A DNA stretch of 64,000 nucleotides, taken from the NCBI RefSeq assembly GCF_014641615.1, contig NZ_BMIB01000001.1, forward strand, positions 868,769 through 932,768. The letters run 5' to 3'. The notes beneath the pieces were generated by a model. It made no database searches, was not told the DNA's origin, and saw nothing but the letters and a program-made list of their open reading frames with translations. This document shows positions 15,185 to 24,766 of the stretch, piece by piece. Each line of letters begins with the position of its first letter. Within the stretch, counting starts at the first letter, position 1. Position numbers and translations under genes: made by a program. This stretch comes from Filimonas zeae (GTDB lineage: Bacteria; Bacteroidota; Bacteroidia; Chitinophagales; Chitinophagaceae).

Positions 15185-15760
15185 ATGGAAAGGGCTCTTT
15201 TCGGGCGTATCGGAAAGGGTGATCCAAAAGCTTTTCAAGAGCTTTTCGATAGCTATTGCCATAAATTGAAATGGCATGCTTTCCATATTATTAAGTCGGA
15301 GTTTTGGGCAGAAGAGGTGGTGCAGGATGTGTTTACCAATTTATGGGTTAGCAGAGAATCACTGGCTGAAATTGAGAATCCGGGTGCCTACCTGCATAAA
15401 ATGACCGGAAACCGGTGTCTTGACCGCATTCGCCGGCATCGCCTGGAGATGGAAATGCAATATATAGCCTCTGCCGTTGTTCACGGCGAAAGCAGTGCAT
15501 TTCAGGAAGGGCAATATGATCTTCAACTGATTAAACAATATATTAAGGAGGCGGTTGACGCGCTTCCTGAACAGCGTAGGCTCATTTACCTGTTACAGCA
15601 GGAGGAAGGTTTGAATTACCAGCAAATTGCCGACCGCTTACAACTTTCCAGGAATACTGTTCGCAATCAGATGAGTAAATCGCTTCAGGCAATCAGAAGC
15701 CATCTTCAACAAAAAGGCCCTTTTATACTCATCATTGGGGGCGTCTATTATTTTTTTTAA
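15185..15760 (+). CDS. ECF sigma factor, FecI-like, of the SusC/SusD locus
   Basis: 191 residues from the chosen ATG (an in-frame TTG at 15164 would add seven). Region 2 is clear: 'RIGKGDPKAFQELFDSYCHKLKWHAFHIIKSEFWAEEVVQDVFTNLW'. Region 4 is 'LPEQRRLIYLLQQEEGLNYQQIADRLQLSRNTVRNQMSKSLQAIRSHL'. The hydrophobic tail (PFILIIGGVYYFF) is typical of sigma factors paired with FecR and TonB-dependent receptors in Bacteroidota. It should transcribe the downstream SusC operon when released by the FecR-like anti-sigma factor, whose gene follows 58 bp later. An inverted repeat overlaps its likely promoter. Confidence 0.92.
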   Translation: MERALFGRIGKGDPKAFQELFDSYCHKLKWHAFHIIKSEFWAEEVVQDVFTNLWVSRESLAEIENPGAYLHKMTGNRCLDRIRRHRLEMEMQYIASAVVHGESSAFQEGQYDLQLIKQYIKEAVDALPEQRRLIYLLQQEEGLNYQQIADRLQLSRNTVRNQMSKSLQAIRSHLQQKGPFILIIGGVYYFF

Positions 15761-15818
15761 AAAAAAGTCATTTTCCGATGGTACTGCTTTTCGAGCTGTA
15801 CGTCACCTTATCAGGAAT

Positions 15819-17051
15819 ATGGAATATTCAAAGGATCATATACAACATTTATGGGAATTGTACATTGCCAACAAGGCCTCTAAAGCTGAGGTAAAGCAGC
15901 TTTTTGACTATATAGCCGATGTAAGCAATGATGAAGAGAATCAGGCAGTATCTGCCCGTATCATCTCTTCCCTGCCTGACAATTCACCTGAAAAGAGGGA
16001 ACCAATGGGAGAGGTCTGGCAAAGTATTGTGCTGGAGAATAATCTTGTTGTGTCTGATCCTGTTAGCAGAGACACATTACCTGAAAAGAAATCGCCGGGT
16101 GTTTATATCGGTTGGTGGCGGTATGCTGCTGCCGGCGTTTTTGTGCTGTTGGTGGGTATGTATTTATTATATCAGCGTACAAACACAGAAACCAAGGGGC
16201 TGGCTGATACCAGTGCTGCCGTAAATAAGGCAGTTGCCGGGCATAATGGTGCTGTTCTTACGCTGGGAGATGGTAGACAAATTGAACTGGATAGTTCAAC
16301 TGATGGATTGATAGACGTTCAAAGCGGCACAAAAGCATTGCTAAGTAAGGGGCAACTTCAATACAACGGAAAGGAAGGTTCGGGAGAAGTTACTTTTAAT
16401 ACGCTTACAACTCCCCGTGGCAGGCAGTTTAAGGTACTGCTGCCAGACGGAACAGGTGTATGGTTGAATGCTGCTAGCTCTATCCGCTTCCCTACCCTAT
16501 TTAATAGCAAAGTCCGTAACGTAGAAATATCGGGTGAAGCCTATCTGGATGTAGCGCATAATTCAGATGCGCCCTTTCAGGTAGCAGTAAGAGACAAAGC
16601 CATAATAGAGGTGCTGGGAACAGACTTTAACATCAATGCTTACGAAAACGAACCTGATATTAAAACCACGCTGGTGGCAGGTGCCATACGATTATTGCAT
16701 GGCCCTTCTGTAACAACAAAAAGCACGCAGCCTGTTTTATTAAAGCCAGGCGAGCAGGCAAAGTTGACGGGGGATAAATTTCAGGTTACCAAAAATGCTG
16801 ATATTAATAATGTGCTGGCCTGGCGAAACGGCCTTTTCAATTTTGATAACCTTACGCTTAAAGAGATATTACAGCAATTAGAGCGCTGGTATGATGTAGA
16901 GATCGTTTGCCAGGGAGATATGAATATAAAATTTGAGGGGTTAATTAGCAGAGAGCTTGATTTAACGGGGGTATTAAAGGCGTTGGCTCAGACAGAGAAA
17001 AGAATGCATTACGAAGTCACCGGAAAAAAAGTAACTATTACTATTCAATAA
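15819..17051 (+). CDS. FecR-like anti-sigma factor
   Basis: 410 residues from the ATG at 15819, chosen because MEYSKDHIQHLWELYI is the usual N-terminus. The cytoplasmic N-terminal part (residues 1-95) binds the sigma factor. A single membrane helix lies near residues 100-120 (YAAAGVFVLLVGMYLLY). The periplasmic FecR domain follows ('TPRGRQFKVLLPDGTGVWLNAASSIRFP', 'GEAYLDVAHNSDAPFQV', 'VLGTDFNINAY') and then a DUF4974/STN-contacting C-terminal domain ('FNFDNLTLKEILQQLERWYDVEI'). It passes the signal from the substrate-loaded receptor to the sigma factor. Confidence 0.93.
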   Translation: MEYSKDHIQHLWELYIANKASKAEVKQLFDYIADVSNDEENQAVSARIISSLPDNSPEKREPMGEVWQSIVLENNLVVSDPVSRDTLPEKKSPGVYIGWWRYAAAGVFVLLVGMYLLYQRTNTETKGLADTSAAVNKAVAGHNGAVLTLGDGRQIELDSSTDGLIDVQSGTKALLSKGQLQYNGKEGSGEVTFNTLTTPRGRQFKVLLPDGTGVWLNAASSIRFPTLFNSKVRNVEISGEAYLDVAHNSDAPFQVAVRDKAIIEVLGTDFNINAYENEPDIKTTLVAGAIRLLHGPSVTTKSTQPVLLKPGEQAKLTGDKFQVTKNADINNVLAWRNGLFNFDNLTLKEILQQLERWYDVEIVCQGDMNIKFEGLISRELDLTGVLKALAQTEKRMHYEVTGKKVTITIQ

Positions 17052-17147
17052 AAAATAAAAAAAGGGGAGTGTAAGTAAGTAAAAGGCAATGACTACAAAT
17101 TAACATAAATGATAACAAAAACCGCCACGGATTCGGCCCCGCAGCGG

Positions 17148-17155
17148 CAGGTTTG
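17148..17155 (+). promoter_or_regulatory. Possible -7 box before susC (locus 1)
   Basis: CAGGTTTG resembles TAnnTTTG with one change, 44 bp before the SusC start. The rest of 17052-17199 is noncoding with a GC-rich imperfect hairpin around 17121-17150. Confidence 0.35.
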
Positions 17156-17199
17156 ATCTTTAAAAGGAGCTTCGAATCTCAATTAAACAACCAAAACGT

Positions 17200-20100
17200 A
17201 TGCAATTTATGCAAAAAAATGCTTATTGGGTTACCAATCGGGCGTGTGGTCCTATGCCTTGCAATCAAGTAAGGCGGACAATTAACCAAACTCTGTTGGC
17301 GATGAAACTAACTTTCTTATTTATGACATTGTTGTGTCTGAATGTACATGCAAAAAGCATTGCGCAGACCGTCACTTTTTCCGGCAAGAATGTACCGCTT
17401 AAAACGGTGTTTGAGGCCATCAGGCAGCAAACCGGGTATGTGTTTTTTTCTAAACAGGGTGCACTGGATAACACGCATGCTGTTACCATTTCTGTAAAGG
17501 GTATTTCTTTGCAAAAATTTCTTGATTCCCTGTTTCGTGATCAGCCAATAACTTACTCCATTTCTCTTAAAACAATTATCCTTTCAGAGAAAGAAGCTGC
17601 TTCACATAATTTGTCAACCTTTAGCCTGGAGGCAAGTCCGCCCCCGCCTTTTAAAACATTTTTGGGGCAGGTGCTTGACGATAAAGGGGCGCCGCTGGAG
17701 GGTGTTATTGTTACCGTTAAAGGAACAACGAGAAGAGCCATTTCTAAAACAGATGGAACGTTTTCTATTGACATAAACCTTAAGGAAGTTCTGGTGTTTT
17801 CCTCGGTAGGTTTTGAGGTGAAGGAGTTGACTATCACTCCTGCTTTACATACATCCCCGATTCAGATACAACTGTTGCCAACGTTCGCTGAAATGTCAAA
17901 TGTGGGTGTTATCTCTACCGGCTACCAGGTGGTTCGTAAAGAAAACTCTACAGGGGCTTCTACAACTGTAAGCAGCAAAGAGCTGGAAAAACGATATACT
18001 CCCAATATCATAGATAACCTGGAAGGTAGAATTCCGGGACTGGTCAATTATAAAGGAGTTACCACTATCAGGGGCATCAGCTCGCTCAATGCTGCTACCA
18101 GTGTACTGATTGTAGTAGATGGATTGCCATTTGAAAGTCCTGTTGCCAATCTGAACCCTTATGATATAGAAAGTGTAACTGTGTTGAAAGACGCGGCCGC
18201 CACCGCTATTTATGGTGCAAGGGCCTCTAATGGTATTATTGTTATCACCACGAAGAAAGCGAAAGGGAAAGGTACCAGTGTTAGTTTTTCTTCGGATATT
18301 ACCCGCACAGATAAAGTCGACAATAGCTATGGATTTATGACATCTGCTCAGCAGGTGGATGTAGAAAGCGACTTCTTTAACTACAATTATGTTACCGGGC
18401 CTGGCGCTGCTTCAAATATTAGTGCTACTAAAACCAGCATTACCAATGGTAGTCCTATCACTCCGGTACAATATGCCTGGTATCAATATGCACAGAACCT
18501 GATAACGAAAAGCGATCTGGAAACGCAATTGACCGGTTTTAAGCAAAATGATTTTCGTAAGCAATACCAGAAATATGCACTGCTTAATCAGTTGTTACAG
18601 CAGTACGATCTGGCTGTTCGTACCAATGGTAATAAGTTTCAGTCAAGCCTGGTACTTAATTTCAAGACAGATAATAGCGGTATAATCAATGCCTATAACA
18701 GGCAATTTAACCTTTTTTATAAAGGAACTTACCAGGTAGCTAACTGGATGGATATCAACTTTGGTGTAAATACCATTCTGTCTAATATAAAGGCAAGTAA
18801 TAGCGATTTTGCTACCAGTAGTGCTTATATATCACCTTATATTCCTTTATTAAATGCCGATGGATCGCATAATTACTATACTACTGCCGATTATAACAGC
18901 TATAACACTTTAACCGATGTAACACCTCAGTTGCACAGTATGAAGGTGAATCATCTGGATGAGCTGTCAATGGATGCACGAAAAACACGTACCAATAATT
19001 CCAGGTTATTCGTAAATGTTCCGATGAAAATTTTACCTGGCCTAACCATCAATCCGCAATTTCAGTACGAATACAATACCTCTATGGTATCTGCTTATTC
19101 TGAGTCGGAAAGTTTTATCATGCGTTACCTGAAAAATATTTATACCTCCAGAACCGGAACCGCTCCTAATTATGCCTACACCTATCTTTTACCTCAATCC
19201 GGCGGCAAGTTGGCTACCACACAGGTGCAGGGTAATTACTGGACTGCGAGGGGCCAGATGGATTATAACAGGGAGTTTGGTAAACACGCCATTAGTGTTA
19301 TTGCAGGAACAGAGTTCAGACAAACGCATAGCAATGGAACCAAAAGTTTGCTTTTAGGATATGATGAGCAATTGCAGTCCCAGTCTTCTACATCGGTAAA
19401 TTTGGTGGCGTTAAATGCAGTAACGTCAACTACGCTATTAAAGCCTACGTTAAATCCTTCCAGTATTTATGCTACTTATATTGCCAATGCTATCGGACTG
19501 ATACCGGATACAACACATCGCCTGAATTCGGGGTATGCTAATGCCAGCTATACGTATGATAACCGTTATAATGCTTTTGGTTCTTTCCGTAAAGATTATG
19601 CAGATGTGTTTGGACTGGATCCTAAATTCAGGGGTAAACCACTCTGGTCGGCGGGATTAGGATGGAATATTCACCGGGAGAATTTTATGGCTCAATATGC
19701 CTGGGTTAATTTTCTGAAGCTGAGGACAACTTATGGTATTACCGGAAATATTAATAATGGTGCAACCAGTTATCTTACAGCTAATTCCAGCTATGTTAAT
19801 GCTGCTACCGGTTTGCCGGTATCTATTTTGCAAAGTGCCGCAAACCCGGAATTAAGATGGGAGAAAACTGCCACTACAAACGTAGGTATAGACTTTACTT
19901 TATTCAGAAACCGGTTAAGCGGTACGTTTGATTGGTACCACAAAAAAGGAACAGATCTGTTTGCTTCCAGAAGAATAGATCCTTCTGAAGGGTTCACCAG
20001 TCAGATTATTAACAACGCATCCATGCAGAACAATGGCGTTGAATTAAGCTTGCAATATAGCTGGCTGCAACCGAAAAGCAGAAGCGGACTACAATGGTCT

Positions 20101-20823
20101 ACTATGCTGGTGATGACGCATAATAAGAACAAGGTAACTTACGTAGATGAAGTGTCTGCAACACCACTGGCTTTGGCTCAGGGTGGGTTTAAGGTAGGGT
20201 ACCCGGTAAACGCTTTGTATTCTTTTCAATATAAGGGAATAAATAGTGCAGGACAGCCGCAATGGGCTAAAGCTGACGGTACTTTGTCTACAGTGGCTTT
20301 AACCGGAAGTGATATGAATGCGATGGTTTACTCAGGCAACACAACTCCTGTCAATAGTATTGCGTTAACTAACGATCTTCATTTTAAGGGTTTTAGCCTG
20401 AATGTGCTGGCTGTGTACTATGGAGGACATTATATGAGAGCCCGCCAGCCGGCTGATTTTTTAACGGTAGGTTATGCTTCTCTTCCTTCTTATGTGCTTG
20501 ATAGCTGGACCACAGGAAAAACGAATAGCCTTATTCCTGGTATAGGACAATATGCTCCCCCTACAAACCCTCCAACCCAGTATTTAACTTACTCAGATGC
20601 ATTTGTTCATCCTGCCGACTTTATCAAGATAAGAAATGTGACTCTGGGTTATCAGCTTCCCGAAAGATGGGCAGGAAAAGTATATGCCAAAAATATCAGG
20701 CTGCGCTTTCAGTTGAATAATCCACATGCATTATGGAAAAAGAACAAGGTGGATGTTGACCCTGAAACAGGCGGCGCAGCATTACCTACTTCTTATGTAT
20801 TGGGTCTTAATCTGAACCTGTAA
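17200..20823 (+). CDS. SusC/RagA TonB-dependent transporter with STN domain
   Basis: 1207 residues, an outer-membrane nutrient importer. A long leader with a signal peptide (hydrophobic 'LTFLFMTLLCLNVHA') is followed by an STN domain (about 55-130, 'VTFSGKNVPLKTVFEAIRQQTGYVFFSKQGA') that contacts FecR, a carboxypeptidase-D regulatory-like domain (about 153-225, 'LGQVLDDKGAPLEGVIVTVKGT'), the plug ('GVTTIRGISSLNAATSVLIVVDGLPFE', 'VLKDAAATAIYGARASNGIIVITTKK') and a 22-strand barrel ending in LGLNLNL. The STN domain fits regulation by the sigma/FecR pair just upstream. The substrate is not evident; partner proteins are a SusD and two thioredoxin-fold proteins rather than glycoside hydrolases. 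Confidence 0.95.
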   Translation: MQFMQKNAYWVTNRACGPMPCNQVRRTINQTLLAMKLTFLFMTLLCLNVHAKSIAQTVTFSGKNVPLKTVFEAIRQQTGYVFFSKQGALDNTHAVTISVKGISLQKFLDSLFRDQPITYSISLKTIILSEKEAASHNLSTFSLEASPPPPFKTFLGQVLDDKGAPLEGVIVTVKGTTRRAISKTDGTFSIDINLKEVLVFSSVGFEVKELTITPALHTSPIQIQLLPTFAEMSNVGVISTGYQVVRKENSTGASTTVSSKELEKRYTPNIIDNLEGRIPGLVNYKGVTTIRGISSLNAATSVLIVVDGLPFESPVANLNPYDIESVTVLKDAAATAIYGARASNGIIVITTKKAKGKGTSVSFSSDITRTDKVDNSYGFMTSAQQVDVESDFFNYNYVTGPGAASNISATKTSITNGSPITPVQYAWYQYAQNLITKSDLETQLTGFKQNDFRKQYQKYALLNQLLQQYDLAVRTNGNKFQSSLVLNFKTDNSGIINAYNRQFNLFYKGTYQVANWMDINFGVNTILSNIKASNSDFATSSAYISPYIPLLNADGSHNYYTTADYNSYNTLTDVTPQLHSMKVNHLDELSMDARKTRTNNSRLFVNVPMKILPGLTINPQFQYEYNTSMVSAYSESESFIMRYLKNIYTSRTGTAPNYAYTYLLPQSGGKLATTQVQGNYWTARGQMDYNREFGKHAISVIAGTEFRQTHSNGTKSLLLGYDEQLQSQSSTSVNLVALNAVTSTTLLKPTLNPSSIYATYIANAIGLIPDTTHRLNSGYANASYTYDNRYNAFGSFRKDYADVFGLDPKFRGKPLWSAGLGWNIHRENFMAQYAWVNFLKLRTTYGITGNINNGATSYLTANSSYVNAATGLPVSILQSAANPELRWEKTATTNVGIDFTLFRNRLSGTFDWYHKKGTDLFASRRIDPSEGFTSQIINNASMQNNGVELSLQYSWLQPKSRSGLQWSTMLVMTHNKNKVTYVDEVSATPLALAQGGFKVGYPVNALYSFQYKGINSAGQPQWAKADGTLSTVALTGSDMNAMVYSGNTTPVNSIALTNDLHFKGFSLNVLAVYYGGHYMRARQPADFLTVGYASLPSYVLDSWTTGKTNSLIPGIGQYAPPTNPPTQYLTYSDAFVHPADFIKIRNVTLGYQLPERWAGKVYAKNIRLRFQLNNPHALWKKNKVDVDPETGGAALPTSYVLGLNLNL

Positions 20824-20833
20824 AAAAGAAAAC

Positions 20834-22318
20834 ATGAAAAAAATAAGCTTTAGCATATTATTGGTAAGCCTGGTCTTCTTTTTTCCAGGATGTAGCAAAT
20901 TCACAGAAATTACACCTAAAGGCAAAAACACGTTAAGTAGTGTATCCGACCTTGACCTAGTGCTTAATTTTGACTATAGTACAAATACAAGCGTGATTGC
21001 GGGAGGTGAACTTGCCAAAATTACAGCAGAATCTGCTTTCAAGTTTGATGAATTAAACTTGTTGATTGATGACCTTTATCCCTATGTTACCAATGTAAGT
21101 ACGCTGGTGAACGCACCTTCCAAAACGTTAAACTATGTGCTGTTTACCTCGAATGAAACACTTGATCGCACCAGTCTTGTTGCTACGGATATTAAATATG
21201 AAAAAATGTATTTCATCATTGATAACGTATGTAATGTGGTGCTGGCTAAAGCTGATGAGGCAAGTGGTGACAGAGTAAAAGCGAAACAACTGAAGGCGGA
21301 AGCTTATATTTTACGGGCTTATTTTCATTACTGGCTGGTGAATATTTATGCAAAGGCATATAACCCCTCTACGGCCGCCAAAGATGGTGGTATTCCATAT
21401 GTTAAGGAAAATAACCTGATATCCGAACCCAATAAGAAAAGTACAGTTGCTGAAGTGTATGATAATATACTGGCAGATATCGATGCAGCTTTACAGCTCA
21501 ATAGCTTGCCGGTAACACCCATTAACAATATGCGTGCGGGTCTGGCATTCGCTTATGCTGTTAAAGCCAGGGTAATGCTATCGATGAGAAATTATGCAGG
21601 AGCGTTGGAGGCGGCAAATGCCAGTCTGGACATTAACAATTACCTGGAAGATCATCGCGTGTATTCTCCGGTTGGCACTGCTGCTTTTACCAAGGCGCCT
21701 GTGTCCGCTGCTGATAACCTGTTTTATGCCGGTGCTGGTACCACTCCTATCTTTAGTGCACCATCACTTGAAATTTTAAACAACTATTATGAAGCTGGCA
21801 GTATTTTTAATGACTATATAAAACCTTACTATTCTTATCCGGGAATAGGAGAATTAACGCTCGGTATTCCCAATAGTCAATTGTTTTATAACCCCTCCGC
21901 TTATGCTATCAATACTGCTGGACTGACGACAGAGGATATGTATTTTACTAAAGCAGAATGCCTGGCCAGAACTAATAAGGTGTCAAATGCGATGGATACT
22001 CTTAACCTGATCAGGCAAATGAGAATTCACCCCAGTGTGTACACGCCTTTATCTGCTTCTTCAGAGGCTCAGGCTATGGCCTATTTAAAGAAAATGTCGA
22101 GAACTGAATTCTTGTACACCGGTAAAAATTTCCTTAACATCAAAAGATGGAATACGGAAGAGGCTTATAAAGAAACGATTTCCAGAACGGTACCTATAAC
22201 TACCAATGGTGTTACTACTACGGTTACCTATCAGTTATCGCCGGAATCACCGCTCTGGATTTTTCCATTCCCGCAGAGTGCCACTAATTATAATTCAAAC
22301 CTCACTCAAAATTATTAA
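20834..22318 (+). CDS. SusD/RagB-like surface lipoprotein
   Basis: 494 residues, starting 10 bp after the SusC gene. The signal sequence ends in the lipobox F-P-G-C, followed by SKF, so it should be lipidated and sit on the cell surface as the lid of the SusC pore. The SusD fold shows as TPR-like helices ('AEAYILRAYFHYWLVNIYAKAYNPSTAAKDGGIPYVKENN', 'LAFAYAVKARVMLSMRNYAGALEAANASLD') and the C-terminal 'RTEFLYTGKNFLNIKRWN' and 'PLWIFPFPQSATNYNSNLTQNY'. The ligand is unknown. Confidence 0.94.
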   Translation: MKKISFSILLVSLVFFFPGCSKFTEITPKGKNTLSSVSDLDLVLNFDYSTNTSVIAGGELAKITAESAFKFDELNLLIDDLYPYVTNVSTLVNAPSKTLNYVLFTSNETLDRTSLVATDIKYEKMYFIIDNVCNVVLAKADEASGDRVKAKQLKAEAYILRAYFHYWLVNIYAKAYNPSTAAKDGGIPYVKENNLISEPNKKSTVAEVYDNILADIDAALQLNSLPVTPINNMRAGLAFAYAVKARVMLSMRNYAGALEAANASLDINNYLEDHRVYSPVGTAAFTKAPVSAADNLFYAGAGTTPIFSAPSLEILNNYYEAGSIFNDYIKPYYSYPGIGELTLGIPNSQLFYNPSAYAINTAGLTTEDMYFTKAECLARTNKVSNAMDTLNLIRQMRIHPSVYTPLSASSEAQAMAYLKKMSRTEFLYTGKNFLNIKRWNTEEAYKETISRTVPITTNGVTTTVTYQLSPESPLWIFPFPQSATNYNSNLTQNY

Positions 22319-22330
22319 ATATCAGAACAT

Positions 22331-23464
22331 ATGCAACGGATGAATAGAATGCTAAGTAGCGTGGTTGTTGTTATATGCATTGTAGCTTTTATTACAGGTA
22401 ATAGCTTCAGTGCCATTGCTCAAACTCAATTAAAACTTACCATTGGAGATGATGCCCCACCGGTTAAATACTCAAAATGGATAAAAGGTACACCGGGTGT
22501 AGATTGGAAAGATGGTAAGCTGTATGTGTTGGAATTCTGGGCTACCTGGTGTGTGCCCTGCATTGCTGCAATGCCGCACTTGTCAGAACTGGCAAAAAAA
22601 TACGAGGGTAAAACAAAGTTTATTGGTGTAAATGTTTGGGAGGATAGAGGCGCTGCGCTTTCTGAATCTTCTCTTCCTAAGGTGACAGCATTTGTAGAAA
22701 AGAATGGAGACAGGATGAGCTACAATGTGATTGCAGATGACAATGATTACACTATGGGCAATGGCTGGCTTAAAGCTGCTCTTCAGTTTGGTATACCATC
22801 CACGTTTGTGGTGCAGGATGGTAAGATTGTGTGGGTTGGGCACCCCGCTAAACTTGACTCGGTAATAGAACCAATTTTAGCGAGAACTTTTGACGTTGCT
22901 TTGTTTAAAAAAGAGTTCGAGAAAAAGGTGACCGATTTTGCCAATATGCAAAGTGGTATGGCCGCTGCTTATGATTCTTTAAAGGAGGCCGTAGCGGCAA
23001 AAGACTTTCAAAAAGCTTTGCAAATAACTGAGGAAGCTCCTAAGAAATACGTCGCGCTGAGAATTCCCATGCAAACAGAGAAGTTTAAAATTCTATTAAA
23101 CAATTATCCTGAAGCAGAAGCATTGAAATTGGGGAAGGAGTTGATGAATGAGCCAATTATATTTACTGATGTAGTAGCTTCCTCCATTTGTAATAAGGAA
23201 GGGTTGTCGAAGAATGCTTATCTTTTTGCGGCAGATATCTTAAAGTCTTATCTGGCCGAACATCCTGTATCTCTGTCATACAATACACTTGCTGACGCCT
23301 ATATCAAAGCTGGAGATAAGAAGTCGGCATTGGCTGCGGAAGAGCAGGCTGTTTTGAGGGCGCAGGAAGAAATGAAGAAGCCGGAAATGCAAATCAAAGT
23401 ACCTCTCAGTACAGTAGAAAAATATCAAAAAAAGGTAGATCAGTTGAAGAAAGAATTAAAGTAA
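22331..23464 (+). CDS. Exported TlpA-like thioredoxin-fold protein
   Basis: 377 residues. A signal peptide spans about 1-30. A TlpA/ResA-type thioredoxin domain follows (residues 35-190) with the redox motif W-C-V-P-C in 'LEFWATWCVPCIAAMPHLSELAKKYEGKTKFIGVNVWED'. The C-terminal half (about 200-377) is helical, with TPR-like sequence ('HPVSLSYNTLADAYIKAGDKKSALAAEEQAVLRA'). It should act in the periplasm in disulfide or peroxide chemistry. It lies 12 bp after susD and 1 bp before a second TlpA-like gene, so all are one operon with SusC/SusD. Confidence 0.88.
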   Translation: MQRMNRMLSSVVVVICIVAFITGNSFSAIAQTQLKLTIGDDAPPVKYSKWIKGTPGVDWKDGKLYVLEFWATWCVPCIAAMPHLSELAKKYEGKTKFIGVNVWEDRGAALSESSLPKVTAFVEKNGDRMSYNVIADDNDYTMGNGWLKAALQFGIPSTFVVQDGKIVWVGHPAKLDSVIEPILARTFDVALFKKEFEKKVTDFANMQSGMAAAYDSLKEAVAAKDFQKALQITEEAPKKYVALRIPMQTEKFKILLNNYPEAEALKLGKELMNEPIIFTDVVASSICNKEGLSKNAYLFAADILKSYLAEHPVSLSYNTLADAYIKAGDKKSALAAEEQAVLRAQEEMKKPEMQIKVPLSTVEKYQKKVDQLKKELK

Positions 23465-23465
23465 T

Positions 23466-24683
23466 ATGAGAAAGATGCTGACAAGAATACTTGTATCGAT
23501 GATAGGGGCACTGCTCGCCTGTGCTACGTCTTCTGCACAACTTAAAAATTTTATATTAAAAGGTACCATTAAAGATAAAACCAGTGGGTTAATCAAAATG
23601 GGCTGGGTTGCTGCGGATGGCAATTTCATCAAGGATAGTGCAGTTATAACCAATGGCGCTTTCGTGTTTAAGGGTACTGTATCCTGGCCTGTAATGGCAT
23701 ATATCACAACCAATGCTGATGGCTTCAAGTTTAATGACGCTAATTCTGCTACCTTTTTTCTGGAGGCAGGTAAGTTAACTTTACACGTAACGGCGAATGA
23801 TTTTGCTAATATGAAGGTGGAAGGTTCAGCTACACATGATGAATTTGTAGGTTTAGAGAAGGCCAAAGCAGCAGCAACCGGCGAACTGAAGCAAATAAAC
23901 GAAGAATATAGAAAAGCATACGAGGCTTACCTGGACGCTAAAAAGCAACAGAAGCCGGAATCGGAACTGGATATATTGAAGGAGAAAGCGGAGGCGATAA
24001 AAGAGAAAGGTGCTGGTGCCAGAGCCCGTTCAACAGAGATCAGCAAGGAGTACATAAAGTCACATCCTGATTCTTACTTGTCGGTTTACCTCGCTTATAC
24101 GATGTTTCCTTTTATGAGCCTTTCTGAGGCTCAGGCACTTTATGCCGGGTTTACTGAGAAAGTGAAACAAAGTGCCGACGGGAAGGGATTTTTGAAATCT
24201 ATAAGGGAAGTAGAAGCAGGTTCTCCAGGAAGTGTTGCGGCTGTATTTGCAAAAGCAGATATTAATGGAGACAGCCTGAGTCTGGCTGATTTTAAAGGAA
24301 ATAAATATGTGCTACTTGATTTCTGGGCCAGCTGGTGTGTACCCTGCAGGAAGGGGAATCCACATTTGTTGTCTTTATATAATAAGTATAAGGATAAAGG
24401 TTTTGAAATTATTGGTATTTCTGACGATGACAACAACCACGAAGCATGGAAAAAGGCAGTAGCTATGGATAAAATAGGTGTATGGAAACATATACTAACG
24501 GGATTAAAACGCACAGCTACAGGATTTGACAAATCAGAATACATCTCAGCCACCTACGGAATCCGTTCATTACCTACAAAAATACTGGTAGATAAGAACG
24601 GCGTAATCGTTGGCCGATATGGCGGAGGAGGAGAGGAGGAAGAAGATTTGGATAAAATGCTGGAGAAAATATTCGGTAGCTAA
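23466..24683 (+). CDS. TlpA-like thioredoxin with DUF4369-type N-domain
   Basis: 405 residues. Signal peptide (about 1-24), then a beta-rich DUF4369-like domain ('NFILKGTIKDKTSGLIKMGWVAADG...VFKGTVSWPVMAYI'), a helical linker rich in K, E and A, and a C-terminal AhpC/TSA-thioredoxin domain with W-C-V-P-C in 'LLDFWASWCVPCRKGNPHLLSLYNKYKDKGFEIIGISDDDN' and the cis-proline 'SLPTKILVDKNG'. This domain order is common in Bacteroidota next to SusC/SusD pairs. The start follows the previous stop by one base. A bidirectional terminator follows. Confidence 0.9.
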   Translation: MRKMLTRILVSMIGALLACATSSAQLKNFILKGTIKDKTSGLIKMGWVAADGNFIKDSAVITNGAFVFKGTVSWPVMAYITTNADGFKFNDANSATFFLEAGKLTLHVTANDFANMKVEGSATHDEFVGLEKAKAAATGELKQINEEYRKAYEAYLDAKKQQKPESELDILKEKAEAIKEKGAGARARSTEISKEYIKSHPDSYLSVYLAYTMFPFMSLSEAQALYAGFTEKVKQSADGKGFLKSIREVEAGSPGSVAAVFAKADINGDSLSLADFKGNKYVLLDFWASWCVPCRKGNPHLLSLYNKYKDKGFEIIGISDDDNNHEAWKKAVAMDKIGVWKHILTGLKRTATGFDKSEYISATYGIRSLPTKILVDKNGVIVGRYGGGGEEEEDLDKMLEKIFGS

Positions 24684-24718
24684 TAGATATTATTTAACCC
24701 GGAAATATTTGGGAATAC

Positions 24719-24752
24719 AGAAAGGCCTTATCAATAACGATAGGGCCTTTCT
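24719..24752. terminator. Bidirectional terminator
   Basis: AGAAAGGCC (24719-24727) and GGCCTTTCT (24744-24752) form a 9-bp perfect stem with partial pairing inside. It lies between the convergent TlpA-like and DUF6268-like genes and can serve both. Confidence 0.8.
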
Positions 24753-24766
24753 ATGTAAAGTCATTA

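Noticed and set aside
23456..23866. 136-residue minus-strand open frame over the TlpA-like genes
   Set aside because: Antisense to well-supported genes with clear W-C-V-P-C motifs; the sequence looks like a frame shadow.
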